A stretch of DNA of 64,000 nt, taken from contig OU862913.1 of the NCBI GenBank assembly GCA_917880885.1, forward strand, positions 44,921,460-44,985,459, in the 5' to 3' direction. The position numbers were made by a program, and so were the translations under genes. Source of the DNA: Limnephilus marmoratus. Taxonomy: Eukaryota; Arthropoda; Insecta; Trichoptera; Limnephilidae. This document shows positions 20,623-30,930 of this stretch, piece by piece (the first letter of the stretch is position 1; each line of letters starts with the position of its first letter). Below the pieces are notes generated by a model. That model was not told the DNA's origin, made no database searches, and saw nothing but the letters and a program-made list of their open reading frames with translations.

Positions 20623-21465
20623 GCCACGCATTCCGAATTTCTACCTTTTTTTAGCATATTTCTGTTGACCAGTTTTTAAGTTTCTAAAAAAATATGTCCA
20701 AATTTTTAAGATAATATCTATACATTTGCCGTGCCTAAACGGTAATTATCGGAAACTAGCTGGTACCCGGCATGCGTTGCTATGCCATTTTATAAAGAAA
20801 TTGTTTCTTTCTGCGTGTCCTTTCCTATTCGTCCCTTTCCCCTTCCACCTCCCGTTCCTCTCCCGCGTCCTCTTCCCCTCTCGCGTTCCCGCTCCGCCTT
20901 CTCCACCTTCCCTCTCCCCACTCCTCTCCCTCCCTTCCCCCGTCCCGTGAACCCCCCTCCCGAGTTCCCCTCCCCCTCCCAGGTTCCTCTCCTCCTCCCT
21001 GGTTCCTCTCCACCCTCACTCCCGCGAATCCCCTTCGCGAGTTCCCCTCCCCTCTCCCCCCCTACCGCATTCCATACATTCAGTCCTGGTACATTCAGTT
21101 TTTAAACAGCTCGCGTGCCACCAATCGCAATTTTTTATTCAAATGTCATAATGCCAGAGCTCACCAGTAGTTTTATAATAACTTTGTACGGATAATAACA
21201 AACACAAAAAAAGAATTATCCCATTTGGTGCATTCAGTCGGAAGTTATGCGCATACATACATTTCGGCGATTCGTTTTTATTTATAAAAAAAAGAAGATA
21301 GATATAGATTTATTTATATATAAGATGGAAGATTCCCTCAATAGAAAAGAAATCGCAAAGTATGCTCCGACATTTATCATAAGCACGTTTTTTTCATTTA
21401 TTTTACAAGTTACATTTGTACGAAAAAATTAACAGTGTTTCATAAAATGCAGCTAAATGAAGATA
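20623..21465 (-). mobile_element. R1 copy split by Helitron H2
   Basis: The R1 left part (20623-20755) follows a TTAA at 20619-20622. It stops at GGTAATTATCGGAAA, resumes after H2 at 21309 with ATATAAGATGGAAGATTCCC and continues to about 21465, where it meets an S1 head. The H2 insertion is precisely at A/T. Confidence 0.72.
20756..21308 (-). mobile_element. Helitron H2 inserted in R1
   Basis: CTAG at 20756-20759 is the inverted 3' end (CTAGCTGGTACCCGGCATGC). The 5' end, inverted, is at 21308 (TCTATATCTATCTTC..). The core is a C/T-rich tract on the plus strand (20820-21060). The host sequence reads GGAAA before and TTTAT after, which fits Helitron insertion between A and T. Confidence 0.85.
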
Positions 21466-21467
21466 TT

Positions 21468-21527
21468 TCGGAGGCGGGTATAGGTACTGCCGCCCCGGGA
21501 ACCATTTATTGGATAACCAACACCTCT
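21468..21527 (+). repeat. S1 5' head fragment
   Basis: GGAGGCGGGTATAGGTACTG and CCCCGGGAACCATTTATTGG are the first 60 bp of S1. It ends at the TTAA used by R3. Confidence 0.7.
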
Positions 21528-22310
21528 TAAGGGCCTTTAACCAGCTAGCGGCCGAGAATCCAAATTTCGTCGAAAGATGTTCTTACGATCGTAGCGGCTC
21601 CAATGAGAAAGATTAATTATTCTCCGTACCAGCTTTTTTATTATAACTCAATATCGTTTTTGTTTCATTCAAAATTTGCTTTACATAATTTATACATACA
21701 TCCAAAAATGCTGAAAAGCGGGATGATAAAACTATTAAAATTATATAATTTTTGTAATTATTTTTTGATAATAAGTTTTTATATTTTTTCAATAATGTCT
21801 AAGCAAAATAAGAATGTAAAAAAAACTTAAATATATTAGTTTGTAAGACCGTAAATAAATAGACAAACCGAAGTATTTACGTCACAAAACACGTGTGCGG
21901 ATCTTTTTTTTACGATTTTAATTAAACTAAAATTAAAATTCTGAAACATAGCTTTCCCAGATAACGTATTGATTTATTTTACAGCAAAATTTTGTTTGAA
22001 AATTTAACAAATCTGCCAACGACCTACGGTATAACCACAGATAAGAGAATTGTTTCTCTTATCTAAGGGTACCTTTATACTAAAAATAAACATTTTTTCT
22101 CAAAATTTAAAGCATGCGTTTACTAGATAAAAGAACAATATTTCGAAATAAATTTATATTTTTTTAATTATTATTTTTAATTGTAAAACTAACGTTTTTA
22201 AGACAAGATTTTTTATGCATAGCACAAAGGGTAACAATTATTATAAGTAAGCAATAATTATCAGCCTGAAACACTCATCCACATTGAAAAATCTTCCGAG
22301 AAAAGATACA

Positions 22311-22383
22311 TGACGCCAACGGGACTTGAACCCGTGTCCTCTCGATTGCCGGTCGAATGCTCTGACCACTGAGCTATGGCGGC
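22311..22383 (-). tRNA. tRNA-like sequence in left arm of the palindromic element
   Basis: It reads GCCGCCATAGCTCAGTGGTC (D arm GCTC/GAGC), anticodon arm TTCGA-CCGGCAA-TCGAG, 5-nt variable region, T arm ACGGG-TTCAAGT-CCCGT, acceptor closing TGGCGTC with one mismatch, then A. All arms have canonical length (73 nt). The anticodon by position would be GGC, but the invariant U33 is C, which argues against a working tRNA. A- and B-box sequences are intact, so it could act as a pol III promoter. Confidence 0.6.
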
Positions 22384-22905
22384 TTATCTCGTACCCGCCA
22401 AATGATTCAATATATGCTAGTGTTTCATTCAACAATTACTGCTTATTATATTTTTTCCACCTGAAAACAACCAACTTTATTTTTGCGAGAGAAACATTGT
22501 TAGTGTTAAGTCCCTCGCTAGGTGGCGTCGAGACAAATTATGTCTTCATTTAAAAATCTTCCGAGAAAAGATTTTCTCGGAAGATTTTTCAATGTGGATG
22601 AGTGTTTCAGGCTGATAATTATTGCTTATAATAATTGTTACCCTTTGTGCTATACATAAAAAATCTTGTCTTAAAAACGTTAGTTTTACAATTAAAAATA
22701 ATAATTAATATTTGACAAGTTTCAGTATTTCCCCAATAAATGAAGACATAATTTGTCTCGACGCCACCTAGCGAGGGATTTAACACTAACAATGTTTCTC
22801 TCGCATAAATAAAGTTGGTTGTTTTCAGGTGGAAAAAATATAATAAGCAGTAATTGTTGAATGAAACACTAGCATATATTGAATCATTTGGCGGGTACGA
22901 GATAA

Positions 22906-22978
22906 GCCGCCATAGCTCAGTGGTCAGAGCATTCGACCGGCAATCGGGAGGACACGGGTTTAAGTCCCGTTGGCGTCA
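22906..22978 (+). tRNA. tRNA-like sequence in right arm of the palindromic element
   Basis: The sequence and arms match the copy at 22311-22383 apart from a few substitutions (anticodon stem TCGGG, giving a G-T wobble; T loop TTTAAGT). It is flanked upstream by GGCGGGTACGAGATAA and downstream by TGTATCTTTTCTCGGAAGAT, both shared with the other copies, so it is a component of the mobile unit and not an independent gene. Confidence 0.6.
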
Positions 22979-23085
22979 TGTATCTTTTCTCGGAAGATTT
23001 TTCAATGTGGATGAGTGTTTCAGGCTGATAATTATAGCTTATAATAATTATATTTTTTTATGGAAAAGAGTCAATACGTCTTAAA

Positions 23086-23509
23086 TCTTCTCTCTTCTCT
23101 AAAAATAAAAATGAATCGCCGAAATGTATGTACGCGCATAACTTCCGAACGACTGCATCAAATTGGATAATTCTTTTATTTTTGTGTTCGTTATTGTCAG
23201 GACAAGGTTTGTATAAGGTACTACTGGTAAGCTCTGGCATTTATAAATTTGCAATAGGTGGCACGCGAGCTGTTAAAAACTGAATGTTCCGGGACTGAAT
23301 GTATGGAATGCGGGAGGGGGAGGGGAACCTGGGAGGGGGGAGGGAAACTCGGGAGGGGAGTTCGCGGGACGGGGGGAGGGGGGAGTGGAGTGGGGAGTGG
23401 GGAGAGGGAAGGGGAGGCGAAAGGGGAACGGGACGAATTGGAAAGGACACGCTGGGAGAAACTATTTCTTAATTAAATGGCATAGCAACGCATGCCGGGT
23501 ACCAGCTAG
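23086..23509 (+). mobile_element. Helitron H2 inserted in R3 (424 bp, exact boundaries)
   Basis: The host R3 reads CAATACGTCTTAAA up to 23085 and TTTGATTTAAAAATGA from 23510; intact R3 has these joined. The element starts TCTTCTCTCTTCTC and ends GGGTACCAGCTAG. Insertion between A and T without duplication is textbook Helitron. The G-rich core is at 23315-23440. Confidence 0.9.
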
Positions 23510-23554
23510 TTTGATTTAAAAATGACGTATTTCCGGTTTTCTCTGGTTATTTTC

Positions 23555-23700
23555 ACATATTTATTGGCTGCTATATTTATGATCCAGTCCCAGCCAGATG
23601 TGCCAATATCTTTTCTGATTTTTCTGTCTCCAGATTTTCGATTGAGTTTCGCTTATATTGTCTTCACGTAATTAAATATTACAATTTGAGGTTTTTCACA
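23555..23700 (+). repeat. SINE-B tail fragment
   Basis: TTATTGGCTGCTATATTTAT is followed by TTTTCTGTCTCCAGATTTTC, GATTGAGTTTCGCTTATATT and GTCTTCACGTAATTAAATAT, the body and 3' end of SINE-B. The tRNA head is missing. Confidence 0.7.
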
Positions 23701-23990
23701 TTGAGTTAAAAATAAAAATGGGTGAAATGCAGATCAGGGCACCATTTGGAAATTTAATAAAAATGCACTTTCTAGATGAGAAAAGTGTAGAAAAGTTGAA
23801 TAAAAAAGAAATTAAGGCGCGCTCGGCAAAATTGAGGGAGATACAGCCGTTTAAAGAATGTATGAAATGACACTTCATGAACAGATAATGTCCGCCATTT
23901 GATACTAATTTGTTGGTAGGGATACCTGATACAAGAGCCTAGATACGATTGTAGGGAATAAATAATAAGGCGCGTAGGTACTGGAATGGA

Positions 23991-24130
23991 GACAAACCAT
24001 TCAAATCCTGGGATGTTTTTTAAAATAAAGATAACATACACAATCCCGTTAGACAAACCATTTAAAACGTAGATTGTTTTTTAAAGTAAAGATAATAGGT
24101 ATTATACACAATCCTGCTAGACAAACCAGT
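23991..24130. repeat. Two-unit tandem repeat, 61-68 bp
   Basis: GACAAACCATTCAAATCCTG at 23991 and GACAAACCATTTAAAACG at 24052 each lead through TGTTTTTTAAA.TAAAGATAA and ACACAATCC. A third start, GACAAACCAGTG, follows at 24120. No coding potential. Confidence 0.75.
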
Positions 24131-24196
24131 GCCTGAAGTGGCACGGGATTCGATCGTTCTGAAGTGTGCGTGTAAACGGCGCTTTAGTATACATAC

Positions 24197-24473
24197 GAAG
24201 GGGGCACTTTCTTTTCTATCACAAACCATGTTACACAAACCTAGCGTAGCCGCTAAACTACTTGAAAACTGGGATGTTTTTTTGCCGTGACGCGAGTAGG
24301 CGCTACGAAGGGGGCACTTTCTTTTCTATCACAAACCATGTTACAAAAACCTAGCGTAGCCGCTAAACTACTTGAAAACTGGGATTATTTTTTGCCGTGA
24401 CGCGAGTAGGCGTTATAAAGGGGCACTTTCTTTTGAATCACAAACCATATTACACAAACCTAGCGTATTTGAT
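24197..24473. repeat. 110-bp tandem repeat, 2.5 units
   Basis: Units start GAAGGGGGCACTTTCTTTTC at 24197 and 24307, with a diverged third at about 24417. Each carries CACAAACCATGTTACA, CCTAGCGTAGCCGCTAAACT and TTTTTGCCGTGACGCGAGTA. Units 1 and 2 are nearly identical, so this is a recent duplication. Confidence 0.85.
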
Positions 24474-25119
24474 GTTTTAAATAATTTATAAATAAAGATT
24501 ATTAAAAAACATTACAGCTTATCATTTATTCATTATTATTCATTATTTTTACAAAAAAAAAAATTTTAGGGGTATTTTCAAGTAATTTGCCGGTTTCTAG
24601 GGGTTTTTGAGTTTAGTTTAGGGATAAATATTTTTGGGAGTTGACAACACCGACTTTCTTTTCTTAGGTTAGTATGACTGGTTTATTTATAAAATGGCGG
24701 GCGTACTGACATAATCTGTTCGTGAAGTGAAATTTTACTTAACGTAATTGAAAATTAATTAGTTATTCAATTTTTTTTTTATTGCTTTCCGCACTTTTTT
24801 TAACCTTCCAGGTTAAAGTTCTCAACTTAAAACGCGGTGAAAACATGGTTTTCTGCCAAAAAAAAGTGGTGCCCGGATCTGCATTCCTCCCATAAAAATA
24901 AATACAAATTTCATTTCACTGATCCAGATTTATAATTTCACGCACTAATATTTCCTGGGGATAAGCAATTAACGTCAATTAATAACGATTTACAAATCAA
25001 AGCAAATAGAAAAATACGACAAGATTATGACAAATAAGAGAAAACAATATTGAATAAAAAACGGTACTTACTTTGGTAGTTATTGCAATTATTTTATAGA
25101 ACACAAATGCAATCTATAA
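24474..25119. other. Unassigned AT-rich stretch
   Basis: No repeat family or ORF is recognised. There are poly-A/poly-T runs (24545-24560, 24770-24781) and a short G-run region near 24595-24640. Confidence 0.4.
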
Positions 25120-25935
25120 ATATATTATTATTTTTATTTATTTATTTATTTATTTAACGCCCAAAGGACTTTTACATGTTTGGTAGTACAAATAATTCAT
25201 GATAGATGATTTTGACTCCAGATACTAATATCTACAGCCTGTACGTCGGACGAAAATCTACAGCTCATATGTTGAACTAATATCTACGAACTTCAGAATG
25301 TTGACTAATCAGCTAAATGTGTCCAAGAGTCCGATATCAGGGATTTTTACATACATACTTACATAAATTAAGTTTTTTAAACTGCATACGCAATATTACG
25401 TTATTCCAAAATGCTATACATAATTGCAAATCCAACCTCTGCCAGTGCTGTAGATATTCGTCAACAGTTTGAGTTGTAGATATTCGTCAACACTTTCCTT
25501 CTCATAGATATTAGTTCGATTTTTTCAGTTTTTGGAATTCCTGTAGATATTAGTAGACGCCTCCATGATTTTTAAACAAATACAGAAATAATAAAAATAA
25601 AATTAGATAAAAAAGCGCACAAGTCATAAAAATACAAAAATATAGCAATTTCATAGGTTTACAAAAATACAGATATGTTTAGGAATAGTTTTGGAATAAG
25701 TTTTTTACAAGATCAACAAAATTCGCCAAGTTTATGTTAAATGGGTCAATATCACCTAAGTACTGATTTCTCATAGTGTGAAAACGTTGTATCGGAGAGT
25801 GGGCAATGTAGTTCCGCTTATGAATGCTACAGTAGAATAGTGTATTTTGTCGTGTTGTTACTGTCGGTATTCGTAAGTTTATGAATTGCAGTAGTTCGCA
25901 AGGAGAGTTAAGTATTTTGAATAAAAATGTTAAGT
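25120..25935 (-). pseudogene. LINE-L6 RT C-terminus and 3' UTR
   Basis: Minus-strand frame from 25935 to about 25690 reads LNSPCELLQFINLRIPTVTT, NTLFYCSIHKRNYIAHSPIQ, RFHTMRNQY and NINLANFVDLVKNLFQNYS, the usual final 80 residues of Jockey-type RT polyproteins. About 550 bp of 3' UTR follows, ending in an (AAAT)n tail (plus-strand TTTATTTATTTATTTATT at 25135-25156). The UTR contains recurring TAGATATTNGT motifs. The coding part continues upstream into a tandem array. Confidence 0.75.
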
Positions 25936-26850
25936 CGTTTATTTTATGTCTGTCTTCTAGTGTATGTTGTGTATTTTTAGAATATTTAATAATAAATTAT
26001 ATTTTAAGTCTTCTAGTAAGATATTTAATTTCAAATTTATAAAACGCAGAATTTTTTTTTGTATTCGCTCAATGTTATTAATGTGAATTTTGTAAGATGG
26101 AGACCAAACTACCGAACTATATTCCATTAGGCTTCTAACTACAGATACATATAATTTAATGGCTTGTATGGAATTAAAGTTTTTGAGTTGAAATTTAAAG
26201 TTAAGTATTTTGAATAAAAATGTTTATTTTACGTCTGTCTCCTAGTGTGTGTATTTAATTTATAAAACGCTGAACTTTTTTTGTATTCGCTCAATGTTAT
26301 TAATGTGAATTTTGTAAGATGGAGACCAAACTACCGAGCTATATTCCATTAGGCTTCGAACTACAGATACATATAATAATTTAATGGCTTGTATGGAATT
26401 AAAGTTTTTGAGTTGAAATTTAAAGTTAAGTATTTTGAATAAAAATGTTTATTTTACGTCGTCTTCTAGTGTGTGTATTTAATTTAAAATTAATAAAACG
26501 CTGATTTTTTTTTGTATTCGCTCAATGTTATAAATGTGAATTTTGTAAGATGGAGACCAAACTACCGAGCTATATTCCATTAGGCTTCTAACTACAGATA
26601 CATATAATAATTTAATGACTTGTATGGAATTAAAGTTTTTGAGTTGCAGTAGTTCGCAACAGTCAAATTTAAAGTTAGGTAAGTATTTTGAATAAAAATG
26701 TTAATTTTAAGTCTGTCTTCTAGTGTGTGTATTTAATTTAAAATTTACAAAACGCAGAATAATTTTTGTATTCGCTCAATGTTATTAATGTGAATTTTGT
26801 AAGATGGAGACCAAACTACCGAGTTATATTCCATTCGGCTTATATTATTA
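25908..26850 (-). repeat. Tandem array of a LINE-L6 RT segment
   Basis: Four units begin with TAAGTATTTTGAATAAAAAT at 25908, 26204, 26427 and 26681 (periods 296, 223, 254 bp). Each encodes on the minus strand the same block SLMEYSSVVWSPSYKIHINN and IERIQKKF. Differences between units are mainly in a degenerate linker. The array points to local duplication of part of a retrotransposon. Confidence 0.85.
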
Positions 26851-26855
26851 TTTTA

Positions 26856-26892
26856 CTAGCGAGTTCCCGGCGTGCGTTACAACGCCACGCTC
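26856..26892 (-). mobile_element. Helitron H2 3'-end fragment
   Basis: CTAGCGAGTTCCCGGCGTGC is the inverted 3' end of the H2 type. Only the last 35-40 bp remain; a diverged R1-like piece (about 26915-26990) follows. Confidence 0.6.
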
Positions 26893-27005
26893 GATAGTAA
26901 GTTAAGAATAAGAAGGAGAAATATGTAAATACGAATATTGATAAAGAGAGCGCTATTATCAAAAAAACGATAAACTTTAGCTAAGATTGTGAAAATCCTA
27001 CTAAT

Positions 27006-27447
27006 TCCATCCTAATAATATTATTAGGCGAAAGTTTGTATGGATGTATGTTTGTAACTCTTTCACGCAAAAACTACTGAATGGACTTTCATGAAACTTT
27101 ACAATAATATAGCTCATACATCAGAATAAGATATAGGCTATAGCTCAGAGCTCTGGCATTATGAAATTTGTATAAAAAAATTTCAATAGGTGGCACGATT
27201 AGTGAGATATCTATAATTCTTTATTCGATTTAAATTATTAGGGGAGTACTTTAAATACATGCGGGAGGGGGAAGGTGGAGGGGAGGAGGGGTTTGAAAGG
27301 AGAGGAAGAGGGGGAGGGAGAGGGGGGGGGGAGGAAAAAAGTGGGGTTAAGGGGGAGTGGGGGGGAGGGAGGGGGCGGAGGAGGTGGAGGAGGCGGAGTG
27401 GCAACCCCCCCTAATATCACGCGAGCGAAGCCGAGGGAAAAAGCTAG
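27006..27447 (+). mobile_element. Chimeric Helitron H3 with an H2-type core
   Basis: The 5' end TCCATCCTAATAATATTATT..GCGAAAGTTTGTATGGATG and the 3' end CGAGCGAAGCCGAGGGAAAA-AGCTAG are the classic insect Helitron termini. The middle is H2 material: GAGCTCTGGCATTATGAAAT, GGTGGCACG and a G-rich tract (27262-27410). It is therefore a mosaic of two Helitron families. Confidence 0.82.
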
Positions 27448-27474
27448 TAATTAATAAAACACGACTGGGAATGT

Positions 27475-27522
27475 TTTTTCTTTACATTAGCTTCACACAG
27501 GAGGTTCTGAGGAAAATAATTC
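27475..27522 (-). repeat. S1/L2 3'-tail fragment
   Basis: On the minus strand, AATTATTTTCCTCAGAACCT then CCTGTGTGAAGCTAATGTAA is the terminal part of the S1/L2 hairpin tail. Confidence 0.6.
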
Positions 27523-27953
27523 GTAAATTTTTTTTTTTTTTTTAAATTAGATATTTAAAAAAACTGAAATTTGATTTCTCGTTAAATACATAAAATTTAT
27601 AAACACGAATACTACACAAGAGTACCTACCAAATGCCATATAATAGAGTTTGAGGTGAAGGAGATGGGGAGAGGAAGGTTGGGCAGTACTTACCTGTATA
27701 AAAAGGCGTAAAACAAACTTATAGATAAAAGCAAAACATGATAATACTCGTATTGTTCAGTAACCTAATCTGTAAGTCACAAAGGATAACTTACTTACAG
27801 ATTCCAACAATAAGAAAAATCAGATATATTCCTAAATTATGTTTTTAACAAAATTGATTAACTTTTTTAATGGATTGAACTGTTAAAACGATGGGAGGCA
27901 ATTCAGCAAATCACTAAGATATAAAATTAATGGTTTTCTTTAATGATTTTAAC

Positions 27954-29042
27954 CACGGACATACGAATATATCTGGACCTGCCCTAAGTGATAAAAACGT
28001 ATTATTTCCCCCTCCCCATGGAGCCAGCTGGAGATCCTCCTTGGAGCCAGCTGGGCTTACGAGAGCCTCGCTTGAATCTAAAAAATGTGACGTCATCATT
28101 CTTGTCCTGACCAGCGCCCAGCTAACATCCATACATTTTACCAAATAACACAGCAAAATATGAGAGCTTTTGTGATACATTATACCTATAATATGTGAAC
28201 ATATCGAATGTGGACGTTTCTCCAGTAAGCTCGTTGCTGGTTACAGGGGTAAGTAAACTATGAAACATTTGTAAAAGTGTCTTAACTAAATACGGCAACA
28301 AAATATTGCTATGTGAATAGGGGCGAACCTTTTCGGGGCGAGCATTTGGCCTTCGCAAATATGTTATTAACGTGGCAAGCAATTCGCGCTCCCATGTAAA
28401 AAGGTCTTTTCATTCAAAAGCAGATCTTGCTTTTAAGAACTAAATGGTGATATTATAATGCGAGATGCCTATATACCTGACGACCTCCATAGTCCAGTGG
28501 CTAAGACTCTTGACTCACATTCCGGAGGTCGCGGGTTCGAACCCGGCATGCGCAAATAAATTTTATTTGATTAATTTGTGTTATTTCACAATTAATTAAT
28601 TTAAAATATTTCACAATTAATTAATTTAAAATAATATATAGTATATTTGCGGCATGTTCCAGAGTGGAAGATACTATCAGCATCGCCCTGGTGTAAGACC
28701 ACCATTCAGAATTGAAACGTTGCTTGAAAATGGCTTTAGCCGTATTTAGTGACCAGATCTGAATAGCCAGGTACTTCCCAACCTTCCTCTTCCCCACCTC
28801 CTTCCCCTCCCCGCTACCTTCAGCCTCACAACATACCCCAATTGGGGATGCCATAGTCTCACTGGCTCCAGACGGGAGCAATTGAGATTCTTGTGCGGTA
28901 TTCACTGTAAAAAAAAAAAAAAGTACCTACTGTCTGATTGATTTTTTAACGAATTACAGTCATCTTTTCCCCTCTTCGCCTCCCATAGTTTGATTTTACC
29001 CCCCATCTGTATCTTCTGGTCTATTGAATTTGGAAGTCTATG
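27954..29042 (+). mobile_element. hAT-like element, interrupted by SINE-C
   Basis: It starts CACGGACATACGAATATA and ends GGAAGTCTATG. Flanks are ATTTTAAC (27946-27953) and TTTTTAAC (29043-29050), 7 of 8 matching. It is collinear with 19794-20402 except for the SINE-C insertion at 28479-28920. Confidence 0.85.
28479..28920 (+). repeat. SINE-C, full length, inserted in the hAT-like element
   Basis: tRNA-derived head with A box TAGTCCAGTGG (28490-28500) and B box GGTTCGAACCC (28534-28544), then body AAATAAATTTTATTTGATTA, GCGGCATGTTCCAGAGTGGA, GTATCGCC-type CATCGCCCTGGTGTAAGACC and 3' GATTCTTGTGCGGTATTCAC followed by a poly-A tail at about 28906-28921. The pol III boxes and poly-A tail identify a SINE. 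Minus-strand ORFs (28621-28905) are antisense artefacts repeated in every copy. Confidence 0.9.
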
Positions 29043-29049
29043 TTTTTAA

Positions 29050-30035
29050 CTTTATTTCCAGTATGTGTTTTAGTTTTTAAAGTAAAAGCTTCTTTAACAG
29101 ATCTGAGGTGGCAGCCTAATTTAACAGTGGGGCGCACTTGTGATTTGTACAGGGCTAGCAGTTGTGTACTATTTGCGATATCAGCGGGCCCTGTACAGTA
29201 CGCCCAGTTTTTGAGACACTAATTTAGCTCTGGCTTTGATGGAGCGCCGTAGACATATGAATATTACTAGACCAGAACGTAAAGGTGAGGGGGAGAAACC
29301 AACTACAGCGGAGCGCAGAGCGGGAAGATGAATTTGGTGATATGTGATTCGTCAATAACTCAATCTGAGAGTATATGGGCATCTCGCTTTATAATATCAC
29401 CATTTAGTTCTTAAAAGTAAAATCTGCTTTTGAATGAATAGACCTTTTTACATGGGAGCGCGCATTGCTCGCCGAGTAATGAACAAATTTGCGAATTCCA
29501 AATACCGCAAAGAAGAGTTCGCCTATTTTCATAGTCCAATATTTAGTGACGTATTTAGTTAAGACATTTTTACAAATGTTTCATAATTTACTTACCCCAC
29601 TAAACAGCGACGAGCACACGCCATGTATCTCGAGTGATAGTGTGTGTTACAAAAACGAACATATTATGTGATCTGAATAAGCTTTAAATAAAGTAAAATA
29701 ATGCTTGCCTATGGAATGTAATACGACAGTTGGGTTTATTCTTTTTTTCACTTCTATTTTTAAACGTTTTCAAAACACAGCCACTATTTTTGCAGTGGTA
29801 TTTCGTAAAATCCACCCATGAGTGCTCGACGCTGGCTCGCAGAAGAATGATGACGTCACATTTTTTAGATTCACGCGAAGCCATACTTGATCCCAGCCGG
29901 TTCCAATGGAACCGGTATGGGGAGGGGGAAATAATACGCTTTTATCGCTTAGGGCAGGTCTATTAATATTCATATGTCTATGTGGAGCCCCCATATCTGA
30001 GCTGGTCACTTATAGTTACACCAAGCATATCAATA
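29050..30035 (-). pseudogene. LINE-L2 RT fragment split by an hAT-like element
   Basis: The minus strand of 29188-29247 (GGGCCCTGTACAGTACGCCC on plus) and of 29983-30035 together correspond to the L2 segment at 46530-46630: the LGVT.SDQLRYG region followed by the SQKLGVLYRA region. The hAT-like element 29248-29982 separates them. Very short and inactive. Confidence 0.75.
29248..29982 (-). mobile_element. hAT-like element inserted in LINE-L2
   Basis: Ends CGTAGACATATGAATATTA and TAATATTCATATGTCTATG form longer inverted repeats (about 24 bp) than in the other copies. TGGAGCGC (29240-29247) and TGGAGCCC (29983-29990) are the target duplication (7 of 8), confirmed by the uninterrupted L2 at about 46565. 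An internal segment near 29600-29740 lacks matches to the other copies. Confidence 0.85.
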
Positions 30036-30269
30036 TTCATACAAAAAAGATAAAAAAATCGTCCTCGTAAATTTTTCACATTAATTGTATTTTGTGTAAT
30101 TATAACACTCTCTTGTTATTAACCTCGGTCTCTCGATGAGAGTTTTGATCCTATAGATGTAAGTGTTTGTCTCTTTTTAGTGTCGCTCGTTTCCGTTTCA
30201 TCGAGTTTCAAATCACAACGGGGCTAAAGAAGTTTTCACTAAAAAGAAGAACCTGAAATAATACAGTTA
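30036..30269. other. Unassigned
   Basis: No repeat or ORF recognised. It includes CTCGGTCTCTCGATGAGAGT, a short inverted repeat near 30125-30145. Confidence 0.3.
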
Positions 30270-30930
30270 TCTATTTATATTATGTACAAATCAAAATTTG
30301 CTTGCTTATGTATATATGAGATGTCTATGTATTGCTATATTAAGTATAGGAAATTTTTGAAACTTTCAAAATACCTTCTTTCCACCCTTGCGAAGGTTTC
30401 AGGAGTATTACAACCACATGACAATACATCTGAAATATTTTTTAATCGTTACAAAACCTCTTACGAAACTGTCAAAATTCACAATTTGAGAATGACATTT
30501 TGCAAACCATCGATTGTTGAATCAAAATTCAATTTTCGAATAAACTGTTAAAATTAATGAATTTACTTGAAGTATCGAGCAAGATATCATTATATTTATA
30601 TTAGGTATCTACATGTGTTACGTACCAAATTTGTTTGATTGTGCATATAATAAACAAATTGAATATTTGTAATATATGAGAAAATAAAAATTCGAATAAA
30701 AAAATTGTAATAGGTGGCACGCGAGCTTTTCTAAAACTGAATGTACTGGGACTAAATATATGGAACGCGGGAGGGTGATTAGTGGGACGAGCAACCGGGA
30801 GAGGGGAGAGAGAAGGTGGGGAAGGTGGAGGGGGAACGCGTGAGGGGAAAGGTATGAATGGGAAAGGACACGCAGGGAAAAACAATTTATTTATTAAATT
30901 GCATTGCAACGAATGCCTGGAAATCGCTAG
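30270..30930 (+). mobile_element. Helitron H2-type, variant 5' region
   Basis: The 5' end TCTATTTATATTATGTACAA follows A, and the 3' end GCCTGGAAATCGCTAG precedes T. The 5' half shares CTTTCAAAATACCTTCTTTC and CATGACAATACATCTGAAA with 31405-32963. The 3' half has GGTGGCACGCGAGC and a short G-rich tract (30768-30845). Confidence 0.8.

Larger units (their letters stand above)
22167..23047. mobile_element. Palindromic tRNA-bearing insertion with 13-bp target duplication
   Basis: TTATATTTTTTTA is present on both sides (22154-22166 and 23048-23060) and once in intact R3, so 881 bp were inserted. The insert has two head-to-head arms around 22568-22575 (AAAAATCTTCCGAGAAAAGA facing its inverse). Each arm has a 73-nt tRNA-like sequence. 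The right arm (about 22610-23047) is collinear with the single element at 42233-42676. The left arm is inverted and permuted: it passes from the tRNA tail through the 30-bp direct repeat into the element's head. Confidence 0.8.
21531..23550 (+). mobile_element. R3 non-autonomous element, split by a tRNA-bearing palindrome and by H2
   Basis: R3 begins after TTAA (21527-21530) with GGGCCTTTAACCAGCTAGCG and runs collinear with the intact copy 39975-40671 to 22166. It resumes at 23048 with TGGAAAAGAGTCAATACGTC, is cut again by H2 (23086-23509) and finishes with ATGACGTATTTCCGGTTTTC near 23550. The far TTAA is lost. It records the order R3, then palindrome and H2. Confidence 0.8.

Noticed and set aside
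22311..22978. Two functional tRNA genes
   Set aside because: Position 33 is C, the acceptor has a mismatch and flanks are shared with mobile copies; they are parts of an element.
28621..28905. Minus-strand 94-aa ORF, repeated at 63379-63678 and in part at 44425-44664
   Set aside because: It is the antisense of SINE-C, open by chance and conserved only because the SINE is recent.
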